This document shows, piece by piece, positions 53,640-64,000 of a stretch of 64,000 nt of DNA (position 1 is the stretch's first letter; every line of letters begins with the position of its first letter). The notes beneath the pieces were generated by a model that made no database searches, was not told the origin of the DNA, and saw only the letters and a list, made by a program, of their open reading frames with translations. Position numbers and translations under genes: made by a program. Location: contig NC_087063.1 in assembly GCF_963678635.1 (NCBI RefSeq), forward strand, positions 17,531,814 through 17,595,813, given 5' to 3'. Source of the stretch: Symsagittifera roscoffensis. Lineage: Eukaryota; Xenacoelomorpha; Acoela; Convolutidae.

Positions 53640-56043
53640 GATCTTTTTGAGACAATGTGCAAATTTCTAAACATTCCGATGGAAGTGAAGAAGATATGGG
53701 CAAGAAAACGATTGATGCCATGGTTCAGAGCTAACATGACTGCAAGACAAATGTGCCATGGAAGGTTATCTAGAGACAATGTTGCAAGGCACCACCCTCA
53801 AGCAGAAGGCGTACGGGACTTTAGCGTCGTCTGAGATACAGGCAGAAACGATGGAGCAGTTGGTGAGCCTTCCATGGAAAGCAGTGGTATTAAGGTACTT
53901 CGAAGAAGAGATGAGGACTACGCCAAGAATACACGCTCTCATGGCAGTACCTGACGTAAGAACAGAGTTACAATTGAGGTTTGCCTGGTGCATGATGGGA
54001 CTAACTCGCGAAGAGTATGATTCAGAAGAAAGGAAGAGGTCAAAAGAAGAGAAGGTTTCCCTTATGACGAACCTGAGGGATCTGATAGTCCAAGAGGGAG
54101 CAGCAGTAGCGTGTGCGAAACGGAGAGACGCTCTCTGTTTCATTCGATTCATGGTAGAGCAGATTTCAGTACCTGCATTGAACACTTGTGTTAAGATGCT
54201 GAGGGAAGGCGATGAGCGAGCGAAAGCCTTACTCTTGCTAGCACTGCTGGATATGCAGCAAAGCAAACCGATGAGGGTGAACATGAAAGAACCCGAGGAA
54301 TTAGAGCCCATGAGAAAGATAGATGAAATCAGGAGATTTTCAAACAAGGAGCTGAGACTCACTAAAGAATCTATGGGGGCACTGCCGAAGTCCAGTGAAT
54401 ACTGTGGACCGATCAAGAAGAAATCGTATAGCTACGTATCCGGAATCATAGGGATAGCGTACAACCCTTTCCTGAGTGAAGACATACACGATTGCTTCTT
54501 CGATTACGAGCAGGCGGTGTTACTAAGATTCTGGACGTCCAGAATTGTAACGATTAAGAGCGTTAAGAATCCACAGGCCAAATTGGGACTGGTCTTGGAA
54601 GAAGAGGTGACTGCACCTTCCGTACCAAAATCCGACAAAAGAGTGGAGTTTGGGTTGGGATTCTCAGATGAATTACTGAGAACGAGCTTGATGGCAGTGT
54701 GGGAATTGATGAGGCCATCATGGTGTCCTAGTCCCAACGCTGACTCGATATTACGGGCGACACGAGACGTGCAGAGGGAACTGAATGCAGACTGTAACCT
54801 GCGTGACCTTAACATCATATATAATGTGATAATAACGGCCTGTAGGAGCAACGGAGAAGATAAAGTGGAGTTGCCTGGCTGGGGACCAGAAGACTGGGTC
54901 AAACCTGGTAGCTGTCTGGCGGAAGTCCGTGGACTGGAAGGTCAAGTTTGTGGATGTCTGGACTGTGTGAAGACTCTAGAGAAACAACACAAGCAATTGA
55001 CGGTATTGTTCCGAAACGTAGTGATGAAAGCGAGAACAGAAACGGAACTGATAGCAGATTGCCATGGAGGGACCGAGGTGAATCTAGTGACTGCACTAGG
55101 ATTCTACAGCATGTTTGGTTCTCTAGAGTTACTATTGAATCTAGAACAGAAACATGAGATGGTCACAGCCATCAGTGTAGAAGTATTCCCAGGAGTTCTA
55201 CAGACTGAGCAGAAATACATAGGAAAATGGAGGGAAGCGATCGAGACGGAAATGAACATCAGACACAGTGAGACTTATTGTAGGCCATCAGGAGCACGAT
55301 ATTTGGTGGGTTCGACATTGGCTCCAAATCGGGTACATTTCGTAGCCGTGGATGTAAAGAGTACGAGAACGATCGTGGATCAAGTCTTCTCAGTGCCGAA
55401 GTGTGTGAGACTGGCGAGGATGTCCGAGAAATATTACGAGTTGCTATGTAAGATGTTCTCAGCAGTTCCAGTGAGAAACAAGGAAGAGTTGGAATCAATA
55501 CTAGGAAAGAAGGTCATGGGATACGTGAGCGGGAACTTCAGTGATTTTGAGAGACAGAAACAGAGAGGATCAACTGTCACAGATTACAATACAGTAGACG
55601 AGAATGATGAAGTCCTCCGAGTGATGATGGAAGTGGAACCATTACTGTAAGCTTCGGGAAAACGTAATTGGGGGAGCATCATGTTGACACATGACGAGTT
55701 TCCTTGCCTATGCTTGCTGCAGACCTGGTGGTATCCCAAGCGTAGTAATCTGATGTTGATCTGGGATTCTGGAGAGCTGCTCTCCATGGGTTTACCAGAC
55801 TCATCACAGCCCATAACAATAGTGATAGTGGGAGTTATGATGGCGATACGATGGCTGGAAGCTCACGTAAGAGAGAACAATAGACAGGAAGCGCCAGCGA
55901 GAGAACAGTTGCGGAAACTGAATTGTCTAAAACATTTAGATCTTTTTGAGACAATGTGCAAAATTCTAAACATTGCGATGGAAGTGAAGAAGATATGGGC
56001 AAGAAAACGATTGATGCCATGGTTCAGAGCTAACATGACTGCA
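51441..56043 (+). repeat. About 2.3-kb direct tandem duplication in ORF E
   Basis: GGTTATCTAGAGACAATGTT at 51462 recurs at 53764 (period 2302), and the units run in parallel to CTAACATGACTGCA (about 53743 and 56045). They differ by scattered substitutions, a 12-base insertion in the second unit near 53918 and a 12-base loss near 55327. The period shifts the frame by one. Because the units are not identical, this is not a simple copy error of one read. Confidence 0.9.
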
Positions 56044-56451
56044 TGGTTGTACGAATATGCTAAAAAGCATATGTCGAAGCACGGCAGAGTGTACAGTGAA
56101 TATCAGCTGGACATTGGAGTAGGAGCTTTCAAGCGGGCTCTCGTGACTCATCGGAATGCAGTGACCACTGCTGTGAAAAGAATTTCCAGGACAAGTGAAC
56201 GTAGTGGAAAGGAGAAGGCAGAGATGTTAAAGGAAGATTTGGAGAGAAATGTGACGTTGTGTCTCCACAACAGCTTCTGCAGGAACAGAGAATCTAACGT
56301 GGATCCCCTACCTTGTTGCAAACAGAAGGTAGAAGAGCAGCAGTGTTGGAGGACGGCTTCCAACAGCGTCAGGATAGCTAACGACGTGTTGCAGGATACA
56401 GAAACTGAGAGTGCAGAGTCATTATCACGGGAGGAGGAAATGGAACACTGA
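53758..56451 (+). CDS. Copy 2 ORF E, second copy with C-terminus
   Basis: Repeats the body of E from GYLETMLQGTTLKQKAYGTL onward and carries the only complete C-terminus, with LMPWFRANMTAWLYEYAKKH, LVTHRNAVTTAVKR and LCLHNSFCRNRESN, to TGA 56449-56451. One in-frame TAA (55648-55650) interrupts it where the first copy has a glutamate codon. So each copy carries one premature stop in a different place. The N-terminal 65 residues of E are absent here. As it stands, neither copy encodes full-length E. Confidence 0.65.
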
Positions 56452-57240
56452 CGAATAGCCGAAAAACGAGATGCAAAAAGAGATGAAATTAGAAGAATTT
56501 AGAAGTTTTAGAACTTCTAAACGACGATAAAAGAAGAAAACAAAGGAGTGATGAAGAAAAAGTTGGAACTCAGAATCGTTTTATGTGTGTGAAAAAACTC
56601 AAGTGAGAAACCAAGCAACCAAGTTGTAATTGAAAACTGAAACATTTAGTTGAGTTTTGAAATTGTTGCATTTATAAATTTGCATTTTGATTTTAGTTGA
56701 GTGGCTTTAGAGACACTTACTTACTATTTGTTTAGAAAGGCTTGAGTGAAGGAGTATATTTAAATATTCCAGCCTACATGACTGTTTTTAATCAGCTAGG
56801 AGAACTGATCACTTTGTGGTGACGTGAAAGGCTTGGGTAATCTCTCGAAGAGGGAGATTGTTTCACTGTTTTTTCTAACCACAGAGTTTCTTAGTTTTAA
56901 TATTCAGGACAATAACAAGCAAGATTTCCGAAGGGAAGAAGCATAGTAGGATAATTTTAGCTTGTTGGTTGGCAGGACTGTCCTGCAAACCAACACCTTT
57001 TAAATCTAGGAGAAAAAGTTTTAATCAGGACATTGACATTGGAAGTCGGAAAATATGTTTTATCTTAGGTCATATCCAAGAATTTGAAGGCTATAGTGAT
57101 GTAGTATGATGCCATTTATATTCTGCAAAGATTCGATATGACGTGGATAAAAGTAATTTCGTGCATTTTGTAAATTCTGTTCGATGACACTGTATCTATT
57201 TTACGAACATTGCGAGATTCAATGAGGACATTGACCGGAC
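56452..57240 (+). other. Copy 2 3' untranslated region
   Basis: About 790 bases without coding potential, sharing GAGTTTCTTAGTTTTA and the CAATGAGGACATTGA box before the LTR with copy 1. No obvious long polypurine tract precedes the LTR, which is unusual for an LTR element. Confidence 0.6.
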
Positions 57241-58177
57241 TGTCCGGGGAGTATGTGACATTCGACCAGAATGTGCCAAAATGCAGATTCGGCGATTTCG
57301 AATTTTTAGCAGCGAACCTTCCGAATTGGCGATTTAGAAGGAATAAGAACGTTATTCGAACGATTGGACAAATCTTGAAGGCTGAAGGATTCGGAAATTC
57401 CTAAATTTTAAATTTTCGAAGTGATGACGTAACAATTCTCAGAAACGTCAAAAACGGCCATTTTGGCAGAAAAACAGAAAAGCAACACAACAACGATAGT
57501 TGCGACGACGAAAACAACGAGAAAACTGATAATCAGAATCAGAGAAAAGCAGAAGTAGCAGGGACCGCTCCAAGTTGCAACTATTGTGTCGCTACAATAG
57601 TTGCAAGGCAGTTGCTAACAACAGTGAGGGGTGGAAACCAGCCCTCCGGGTTATAGAGAAATCAAGCTTAACATGCTTGATTCAGAGGATTCGAGAATCA
57701 GGAGGGGTTTCGGGACTGAAACTTTTACCGTCTTATATGAACTTTTAGCTTCCCTATTATGTCCTGAATTGAATTTAATTAACATCCGAATTCATTCTAC
57801 TAAGATGAGAAGCTAGGAGTTGGGGGAAAGGGTTGATCCATCTTCGATGGAGATGATGATTTATATCTACTGAACAAAAACAATAATAATTCAATAAGTA
57901 GTAGTAGCCCTGTTTTTAGGAGTGACCTCGTGGTCTGGGGATACTGAGACCCAGCCATGAGCTCACTATTTCTGCATGTAATTAAGTTAATTTGAGTGTT
58001 TTGACCGAAGCCGAAAGCAGTAACGTTTTTTGTCGACCCGATGTTAGAAAGACCACCGAAAGTACTGGCTTGGTAGAGACGGTGAAAAGCATGCAAAGCT
58101 CTGTTTTGATGTTAGCCAGTCGTCTTAGGACTTAGTTTTGTTCTCCGTCGATATGTATCTTCCGGGCGAATGTTACA
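57241..58177 (+). repeat. Copy 2 3' LTR, complete (937 bp)
   Basis: Starts TGTCCGGGGAGTATGTGACA and ends GGCGAATGTTACA, giving TGT…ACA ends as expected for LTRs. Start set by the point where copies 1 and 3 agree (TCCGG, then AGTATGTG). From 57376 it matches the 5' LTR. It abuts a Penelope-like relic at 58178. Confidence 0.75.
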
Positions 58178-59129
58178 AGTCTCATCAGCTGCATGAAAAT
58201 GGACTTGTCCATAGGTGGTTTTTCTTCTAGATAGCACACTTTGTCTGCAGCAATGTTAATTGCTTCCAAGACGGGTACGTTCGTGTAAAGACTTTTAACA
58301 TCCATAGAAAAAACACCTCTTCTTCTTCAATCTGGACTTCGCACAGGAGTTTCTTCATCTCAGCGGTCGATGTTTCAATATTGGAACCTGCAACGTCTGA
58401 AAATTACGTCGACAGTTTGGCGTTAAAAGTGACGTAACAGCTGCCCGGCAGAGACAGCACTGGTCTCAGTGGCGTAACTGGGTGATGACTTTGGCTAAAG
58501 CGTACAGACTCGGCGGAGTAGCTCCCGTGGAGTGTACGTCGTCATAGAAGGATTGCGACACACGGTTCGCCTTCAGCAACGACAATAGCTCTTTATTGAA
58601 CTGATCTTCAATCTTCACGAATAGGGGGGCTTCCTTCTCACCGGCACTTTCATCTTCTCAATTTGACGTCCATTGAGGATATCCAAGAGTCGATTGTTGT
58701 AATCAAACTCACTCATCAGGCAATATCCCGAAACTTTATCAACAGGAACTGCATTCACTTCTTTCGAATTGAGAATTTGATTGACCTTCGAGATAAGCAG
58801 ATCAGGACGTTGCTTCTTGGCGCTCTTCACATATCCCACTAGTTTACTGTTCAGTTCGTTCAATTGTTCAGGAGTAGCACCTGATGATTTGGTTTTTATC
58901 AGGAAAGTATCGAAGTCGGCCATAAAATGAGTTTCGTTGAACTTGTCGTTGATCGGATGCTTCGGTCTCAGTGATAACATATCGACAACATAACTCGGCT
59001 GGTCCAACGTTCCAACCACTTTGACAGTTTTCCCAACCGCACGGAGCGGTTTTTCCCTTTTTCTTTGATAGCATTTCAAGTTTCTTTGAATGTCTGCCTC
59101 CGATATCAGTATTGATTCTCCACAATAAC
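58178..59129 (-). pseudogene. Penelope-like element relic (RT N-terminal half)
   Basis: Minus strand from 59129. SYVVDMLSLRPKHPINDKFN, NAVPVDKVSGYCLMSEFDYN and an EDQFNKELLSLL / DDVHSTGATPPSLYALAKV stretch, then in changed frames VFSMDVKSLYTNVPVLEAIN, the RT motif of Penelope-like elements (DVKSLYTNVP). Stops and frameshifts are present near 58620, 58450 and 58320. The remainder of RT and any GIY-YIG endonuclease are missing, as expected if the copy 2 LTR inserted at 58178 and the other half was lost with the outer flank of that element. Confidence 0.75.
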
Positions 59130-60036
59130 TGTAACAGTCGCCTACTCGGTCACATATGAGGCTTAAGAAAAACAGGCCCTATAACCATTGGCTCAAGAGT
59201 CAGGGACACTATCTCTTGTGTTTTTCTACCTCAAGAACGGTCGGAGCCAATTCGGTTCGCTTGCGACATGAGACTAGAACCCGTTACAGCTTAAAGGCTA
59301 CTACCAAAATATCCCTCCACTCTAGAAAATAAGAACGTTCCCATACTTAGGTCTCAAAATACCCAAAACACACGAACGCCGTTAAAAACAGGGTCGGAAC
59401 AATCCGTTAAGTTACTTTTTTATTGGACAGTGGAACTTTGATCCATTTCAGATGAATCAACCTAAAACTCGCCTTATCTCAACATAACAATCATAAAACA
59501 CACTCAAGAAAATTAAATTAGGGACTCACATGTTGATGCACTCAAGCACAGGGAGTAATTAAAATGATAAGCAACTCGAGAATTAAATAAGATAACTAGA
59601 TAAGTTCAATACAAATCAGTTTTGATAACAGAAATAAGTTTTGACTCTAGAATTGGAGTTTTTGTCTGAACCATTGGGACACTCAAGCTGTCCACCTTTC
59701 CGTTGAAGGTTCACTCTGGTTCGGTTCGAATGGTTATTCTCTCTTCTCGTGATTATCTCTCTTCCTATTTCGGGACAAGACGGCTCTACTCGTGTATTAT
59801 TTTGTATCTGGAAATTGCGAATAGCAATTTCCTGCTGTTTTCTTAAGTGTTTTCCCGCAATTGCAAATTCGGTCGTTCTGATTTTTCACTTTTTGTTTTC
59901 AGTTGATACGAGAAAACTGAGCATGACAGGCTCCATTCGAAATTTTGAAAATTAAAACTTCCCTCCAAAATCACGTATTCTCGTGTCCCTCAAGGTCAAA
60001 CTTCCAGATATGACCGAGGCACATACTAACCGGACT
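59130..60036 (-). repeat. Giant retroelement copy 3, 3' LTR
   Basis: On the minus strand it begins AGTCCGGTTAGTATGTGCC near 60036, preceded by GATGAGGACATCGA (copy 2: AATGAGGACATTGA), and ends GGCGACTGTTACA at 59130 (copy 2: GGCGAATGTTACA). The interior is largely diverged. About 907 bp. Confidence 0.6.
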
Positions 60037-60459
60037 CAAGATCGATGTCCTCATCGCGTGCTGTCTCTGTCAGTGAATCCCCAGAAACCCGAGTGTCACT
60101 CAAGATACAGTGCCAGTGGTCATTTACAGAAGTTTGCAGCAGACTAAAGTTTATCTACCTTCCAAAATTCACAACCATATAAAATTTTCACACTATCGCT
60201 AAACAGCAATCAAAATCTGCACACACCTGCACCTATGAATTCTCGCTTTTTAAGCTGGTAATTTAAAATTTCTTTTGTCCTATTCAATCAGGAAATTGTC
60301 ATGCAGCATTTTGATTTATATAATAGATATAGCATATTAATAACAATATCTCATTTGTTAAAATTTCTTTTTGGTGAACCCAGATTTCATCCGAGTTCAC
60401 CCTCGAGCCCCTTCCCTCTCAAGACTCAAGACTCTAGAATTTCCTTTTGAGCCACCGGC
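60037..60459 (-). other. Copy 3 3' untranslated region
   Basis: Noncoding AT-rich sequence between the end of ORF E (60460) and the LTR. It is shorter than in copy 2 and shows little similarity except at the LTR edge. Confidence 0.5.
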
Positions 60460-63175
60460 TCACCTCGTGTTCTTCGCCCTCGAGGTACCCGATCCAGATA
60501 TATTTGACACTGTGATCTGTTTCAATAGTGCCTCTTCGTCATCGGAGCTGATCACAATCTCCTCCCAAGCCTTCAGCTGTTCATAGGATCGCATCCACTC
60601 CCTTTGCTCTTGCAATCTCTTCACTTGATTCGGTAAGCTCTTCACCTTCGATTCCCGGTTCAAACAGAAGTAATTGTGAAGACTCAGGCTTACATTTTTC
60701 GCCAGGTCCTCTTCTAGTATCGACTCCCTCGCTCTAGTGTTGTTTCTGGATACTCTACCCACTCTTTTCCACCCCGTCGTGATCGCATTTCGATGGGTCA
60801 GCAGAGGTCTCTTGAAGGCATCTGGTCCTATCTCGGCCTGGAACTGTCGATGTTCCTTTTGATGTTTCCTCATGTGATCCTTCGTCACCACGTATAACCA
60901 GGACGTTAACGTCGCGCGAAACCAAGGAAAGAATCTCAAGCGGCTCCATATGTGTCTGACTTCCATTGGTATGGCGAATACCTTGCATGCGGTCTCGAAC
61001 AACTCAAGTCTCCTGCTGTAATCTATCGCGTGAATCGACTCTGCTGTTGGCGCCTTCGATTCCCGATACTTTGCTATATTTTCTTCTATCCATCGTAGAG
61101 CCAGCATTGTGCTCACCACCAAGATGGTCTCTTTTTGTTGATGCTCGGGTAGTCCCAGAGACCTGATTTCTTCCACATCCCAGATCAGGCAGAGATTGGC
61201 GTGGTCTGGGTACCACACTGTCTGCGCCAGACAGTGGCATGGACAATCCCCGTGTGTGAGGTCGATTCTCCTAAGAGTGCGTTCTCCCGAGGTTTCTAGG
61301 AGAGGCTCAAGTTCCATCATCTTCTCGTGTATCACGTCGATCTCTTCCAAGTTTGGAGCACCTACCATGGGTTTCCCGATCACGTTTTGTCTCTCGTGGT
61401 CACTTGTATTTTCGCTCTCCAAGCCTAGAAGTTCTTCACCCCAGATTTCACTCAAGTCGTCCCTTTGTTCTTTCGGCACTGTTCCTCGGATCTTCCTCAA
61501 CAGCTTGTGTGAATGATTTGACATCCGAGCCAGTCTTACACATTTGGGCACTGAGAAGGCTTTGTCTATCAATACCCTCTGGCTGGACACTTCAACCATC
61601 GCCATGTGTAATGGATAGTGGCTGCCACATAGGTTGGCCATCACTGATCCCACTAGGGACTTCGCATTTAGAGGCAGACCATAGGCTTCGCTCATGGGAA
61701 ATCCCATCTCCGCTTCGAGTCCAACCTTCCAACTCCTGATGTGTTTTTGGGTCACTTGCAACACTCCGGGCTGTCACCAAGTGGTGTTCTGACTCTAGCC
61801 TCTCTAGTGACTGGAGACTGCACATTCTTGAGAAGAACCCCAGGGCTGTTGCTAGGTTCACCGTGGTACTCGCGTAACACTCAGCCACTATCTGTATCTC
61901 ACTTTTCTCCCTTTCAGTAGGTCTTCTTTCTGGAAAGACTGTATCCTGACGCATGATCGTCCATCGCAGGTGTGTTCGCCATTCCCACACGTCGAGTCAA
62001 GACAACTGCCAGGCTCCATCTTCTTTACCGACCCTGTTCCACTCGTCACCTCACTTGACTCCTTCACATGAGGCAGGATCAGTCTATGTAAAATACTCAA
62101 GGTCGCATAATCTTCATCCTCGGTCGGCGCTAGTCTCACTCGCTCCGTGACTTCCACGATCAGGCTCGCATGGGGATGTGGACACCAGGAGGGCCTGAGC
62201 AATTTCCACACCACTCCCAGATTCGTGGTCAACCTGCCGTTCCCGTTACCCATTTTTAGTTCTACCCTTTTACTTGAGCGTGGCACACTTATTACTTCCG
62301 GTGTTTTCTCGAGAATCAAACCTAGGCTAGGTCTCTCTCTCTCTCTCCACAGTGTCTATCTCCATTATCTTCTCTGTCCAGAACTTCAGCAGCTTCGCCA
62401 CCTCGTAGTTCCTGTGGGCACCTCCAGCTTCCAAGTCCAAGAAAGGGTTGTATGCCATCCCCATCACTCCAGACACATACTGGTACTCTCCCTTTTTGTT
62501 GGGTCTCAAGTACTCTCCTGTCGAAGCCAAATTACGGTGAACGTCGTGTTTCTCCTCAAACTTCTTGTTGTAGAATCTCCGTATCTCATCTAACTTCCTG
62601 TGGCTCTCTAGAGATTGCCTAGAACCATCCTCCTTTTCTATCGCAGTACTCTGGTACACATTCAAGATGACTGTGGAGACTCTCCTTTCCAGCGTCTTGC
62701 TTCCAGTTGCTCTCTGGTGACATGCTAGGATGGTACTGTCAGTCATCACCGACATTGTCCTCCTTAAGAAACAGGTAGCATCTTTCCTCCTTGCCAGACT
62801 CAAGCCTGAGTTATCCCTAGCAACGTGCTGCATCAGCATTCGATATACCTCTAGATTCTTGCCTCCCAACTTCAACTTGTCGTATGAAGTCAGAGTCTCT
62901 AACTCTATCCCCAACAGGCTCCACGCAAACATCAGTTGTCCTGCGGTCCTAATAAAGGGATTCGCCATCAACGGCGATGCCGATGAGGATGTTCTCATCG
63001 CTTCTTCAAAATGATCTTTTAACAAGTTCTGCCAAGTTCTCTTCAGTTGGCTCTCCAATTCCAATTTGTTGATATCAGCCTTCTGCTGGGTAGCCCAGTT
63101 GCGTCGTTTGCGTGATACTCCACTGTCGAGCTTCTTCAGGCAGTCTTCCAATTCCTGCAATGTTTCCAGGGCCAC
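60460..63175 (-). pseudogene. Giant retroelement copy 3, ORF E with frame changes
   Basis: Collinear with E of copy 2 in four pieces: 63175-62327 (RRKDATCFLRRTMS, YQYVSGVMGMAYNPFLDLEA), 62319-61888 (LLRPSWCPHPHASLI, GSCLDSTCGNGEHTCDGRSC), 61990-61592 (ECYASTTVNLATALGFFSRM, then decays into a wrong frame near 61770) and 61764-60460 (FSVPKCVRLARMS, CPCHCLAQTVWYPDHANLCL, RFFPWFRATLTSWLYVVTKD). The first break is at a CT/GA microsatellite (62332-62348). Amino acid identity to copy 2 is moderate, so it is a separate, older lineage; the long open final 434 codons show slow decay. Natural end at 60460. Confidence 0.75.
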
Positions 63176-64000
63176 CCATTTCTCGTTTTATTTTTCTCAA
63201 GAGGATCGCTAGTCACTTGCTTCTCGGTAGCCTGGTGTTCATTTGAGACCCATTCTTTGCCGACGTCCACTTCCCAGGTCTGCCCGCTCGTCGAACCTCG
63301 CTTCATTTTTATCCTCTGAGGCTTGAAGTCTTCTTCCGTTGTTGAGCTGGTGGGGATCTCCATCTCACTTTCTACGTCGAGCAGTTTCCTTGGCTCGTAG
63401 CTACTCTTGTAGGATGCTGTCTTCCATCGTGCCAGAACCATGGGGGCCGTCTCTCTCAAGTTTCTCTCCGAGACCGCATCCGCTGAAGGACTGCCCAATC
63501 CCTCCACATTTCTCTTCCTCTTGCGAGACCTCACGTCTTTACTCGGGGGCGTTGTCGTTATCACCACTGATTCGACTTCCTTGTCTCCATCCAACCCTTC
63601 CAACTCTTGCCTCCCCCTGCTCGAGCCTTAAAGATATTAGTACTTTTAATTATATTACTAGTCCCGACCTTATCCCCCCTTACATGTTCAATTATTTTAT
63701 TGTCAGTTTTTTGTTTCAGAGTAGAGCTGTCTTTACATTTGTCTTCCTTGGTCTTCCGTGATGCCTTCCTCAACTCGACCATCTTGCTCAGCAGCTCTCC
63801 TCTAGCTTTCTCCTCCAGACCTGTCCCCATCAGGACAGGCTCTCCGAATTTCACCACCGTGTCCCACAGCTCCTCCTTGAAATCGTCCAATTTGGTCTCG
63901 TCGTGCACTTCTAGATTAAAATCGCTCAAGAATTTTCGCCAAGCATCCTCATCCAGAGTGCATAGGAAAGCATCCCTGTTTCCCTCGAAGGTGTTCTTCT
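63136..64000 (-). pseudogene. Giant retroelement copy 3, ORF D, running off the window
   Basis: Reads from beyond the right edge: DAFLCTLDEDAWRKFLSDFN and DDFKEELWDTVVKFGEPVLM match D of copy 2 (HFLGTLPEEEWEVHHRD, DRVAFMEEVWTVVQSYG). A frame change lies near 63600 (the first piece stays open to 63561, the second is open 63603-63136), and another separates D from E at about 63180. The upstream ORFs and pol of this copy, if present, are outside the window. Confidence 0.7.

Larger units (their letters stand above)
30637..58177 (+). mobile_element. Giant Ty3/Gypsy-like LTR retroelement, copy 2 (about 27.5 kb)
   Basis: Bounded by matching LTR sequence at 30637-31438 and 57376-58177 (802 bases each, no gaps, about 19 differences by hand). 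Order: leader, gag, protease, RT, RNase H, long linker, integrase, macrodomain-like ORF, SGNH hydrolase ORF, small ORF, SGNH-like ORF, 464-residue-frame ORF, D, E, LTR. Protease-RT-RNase H-integrase order and RT wording place it in Ty3/Gypsy. Typical members are 5-10 kb. Even after allowing for its two internal duplications (about 3.1 kb) this one is about 24 kb. No envelope-like protein with signal peptide and membrane anchor is present. The 2-3% LTR divergence says insertion is not very recent. Confidence 0.85.

Noticed and set aside
59749-59955. Plus-strand frame of 68 codons inside the copy 3 LTR
   Set aside because: Lies within noncoding LTR sequence, opposite to the element's direction, with no recognisable motif.

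Overview
This is a eukaryotic nuclear scaffold from an invertebrate animal. The pointers are a GT-AG intron in a type II membrane glycosyltransferase gene, a C-type-lectin-like exon, a tRNA-derived SINE, AT-rich intergenic DNA and a dense animal transposon load (Ty3/Gypsy, Penelope-like, Polinton-like polB, Helentron-like and hAT-like repeats). Expanded families of this glycosyltransferase are known in arthropods, but I cannot fix the phylum from sequence alone.

Left part (1-25.4 kb): AT-rich DNA with few genes. It holds a C-type-lectin-like exon (about 2.4-2.9 kb), a two-exon alpha-1,4-glycosyltransferase-like gene on the minus strand (9.4-10.9 kb), a decayed Gypsy gag-pol (12.8-14.0 kb, minus), a 200-N assembly gap (16.13-16.33 kb) and a near-identical duplication (16.33-18.72 and 19.70-22.69 kb). 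The duplication carries glycosyltransferase pseudogene pieces and a small ORF made of 28-residue repeats. A broken family-B DNA polymerase of Polinton type follows at 22.7-24.5 kb (minus). Short repeats fill much of the rest.

Right part (25.4-64 kb): three members of one family of very large Ty3/Gypsy-like LTR retroelements. Copy 1 is a decayed 3' end (25.4-30.1 kb, plus). Copy 2 is the main one (30.64-58.18 kb, plus, about 27.5 kb). Its two LTRs align without gaps over 802 bp with about 19 differences by my hand count. Its order is: LTR; 3-kb leader with more than ten copies of a TCCGGAGGGGT-like motif; gag-pol (34.5-43.7 kb), in several frames separated by single-base slips mostly in G or C runs; a macrodomain-like ORF; an SGNH-hydrolase ORF; a small ORF; a second SGNH-like ORF without the usual serine block; a 460-residue ORF; and two ORFs, here called D and E, of unknown function; then the 3' LTR. 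Copy 3 lies in inverted orientation from about 60.04 kb past the right edge, with its LTR at 59.13-60.04 kb. The facing LTR ends of copies 2 and 3 enclose a Penelope-like relic.

D and E are present in all three copies and always sit just before the 3' LTR, so they belong to the element and are not chance insertions. I see no envelope gene: where an env would sit, the element carries a cluster of accessory ORFs. Two out-of-frame tandem duplications (764 bp in the SGNH ORF, about 2.3 kb in ORF E) and the homopolymer slips mean this copy, as assembled, is probably not coding-competent.
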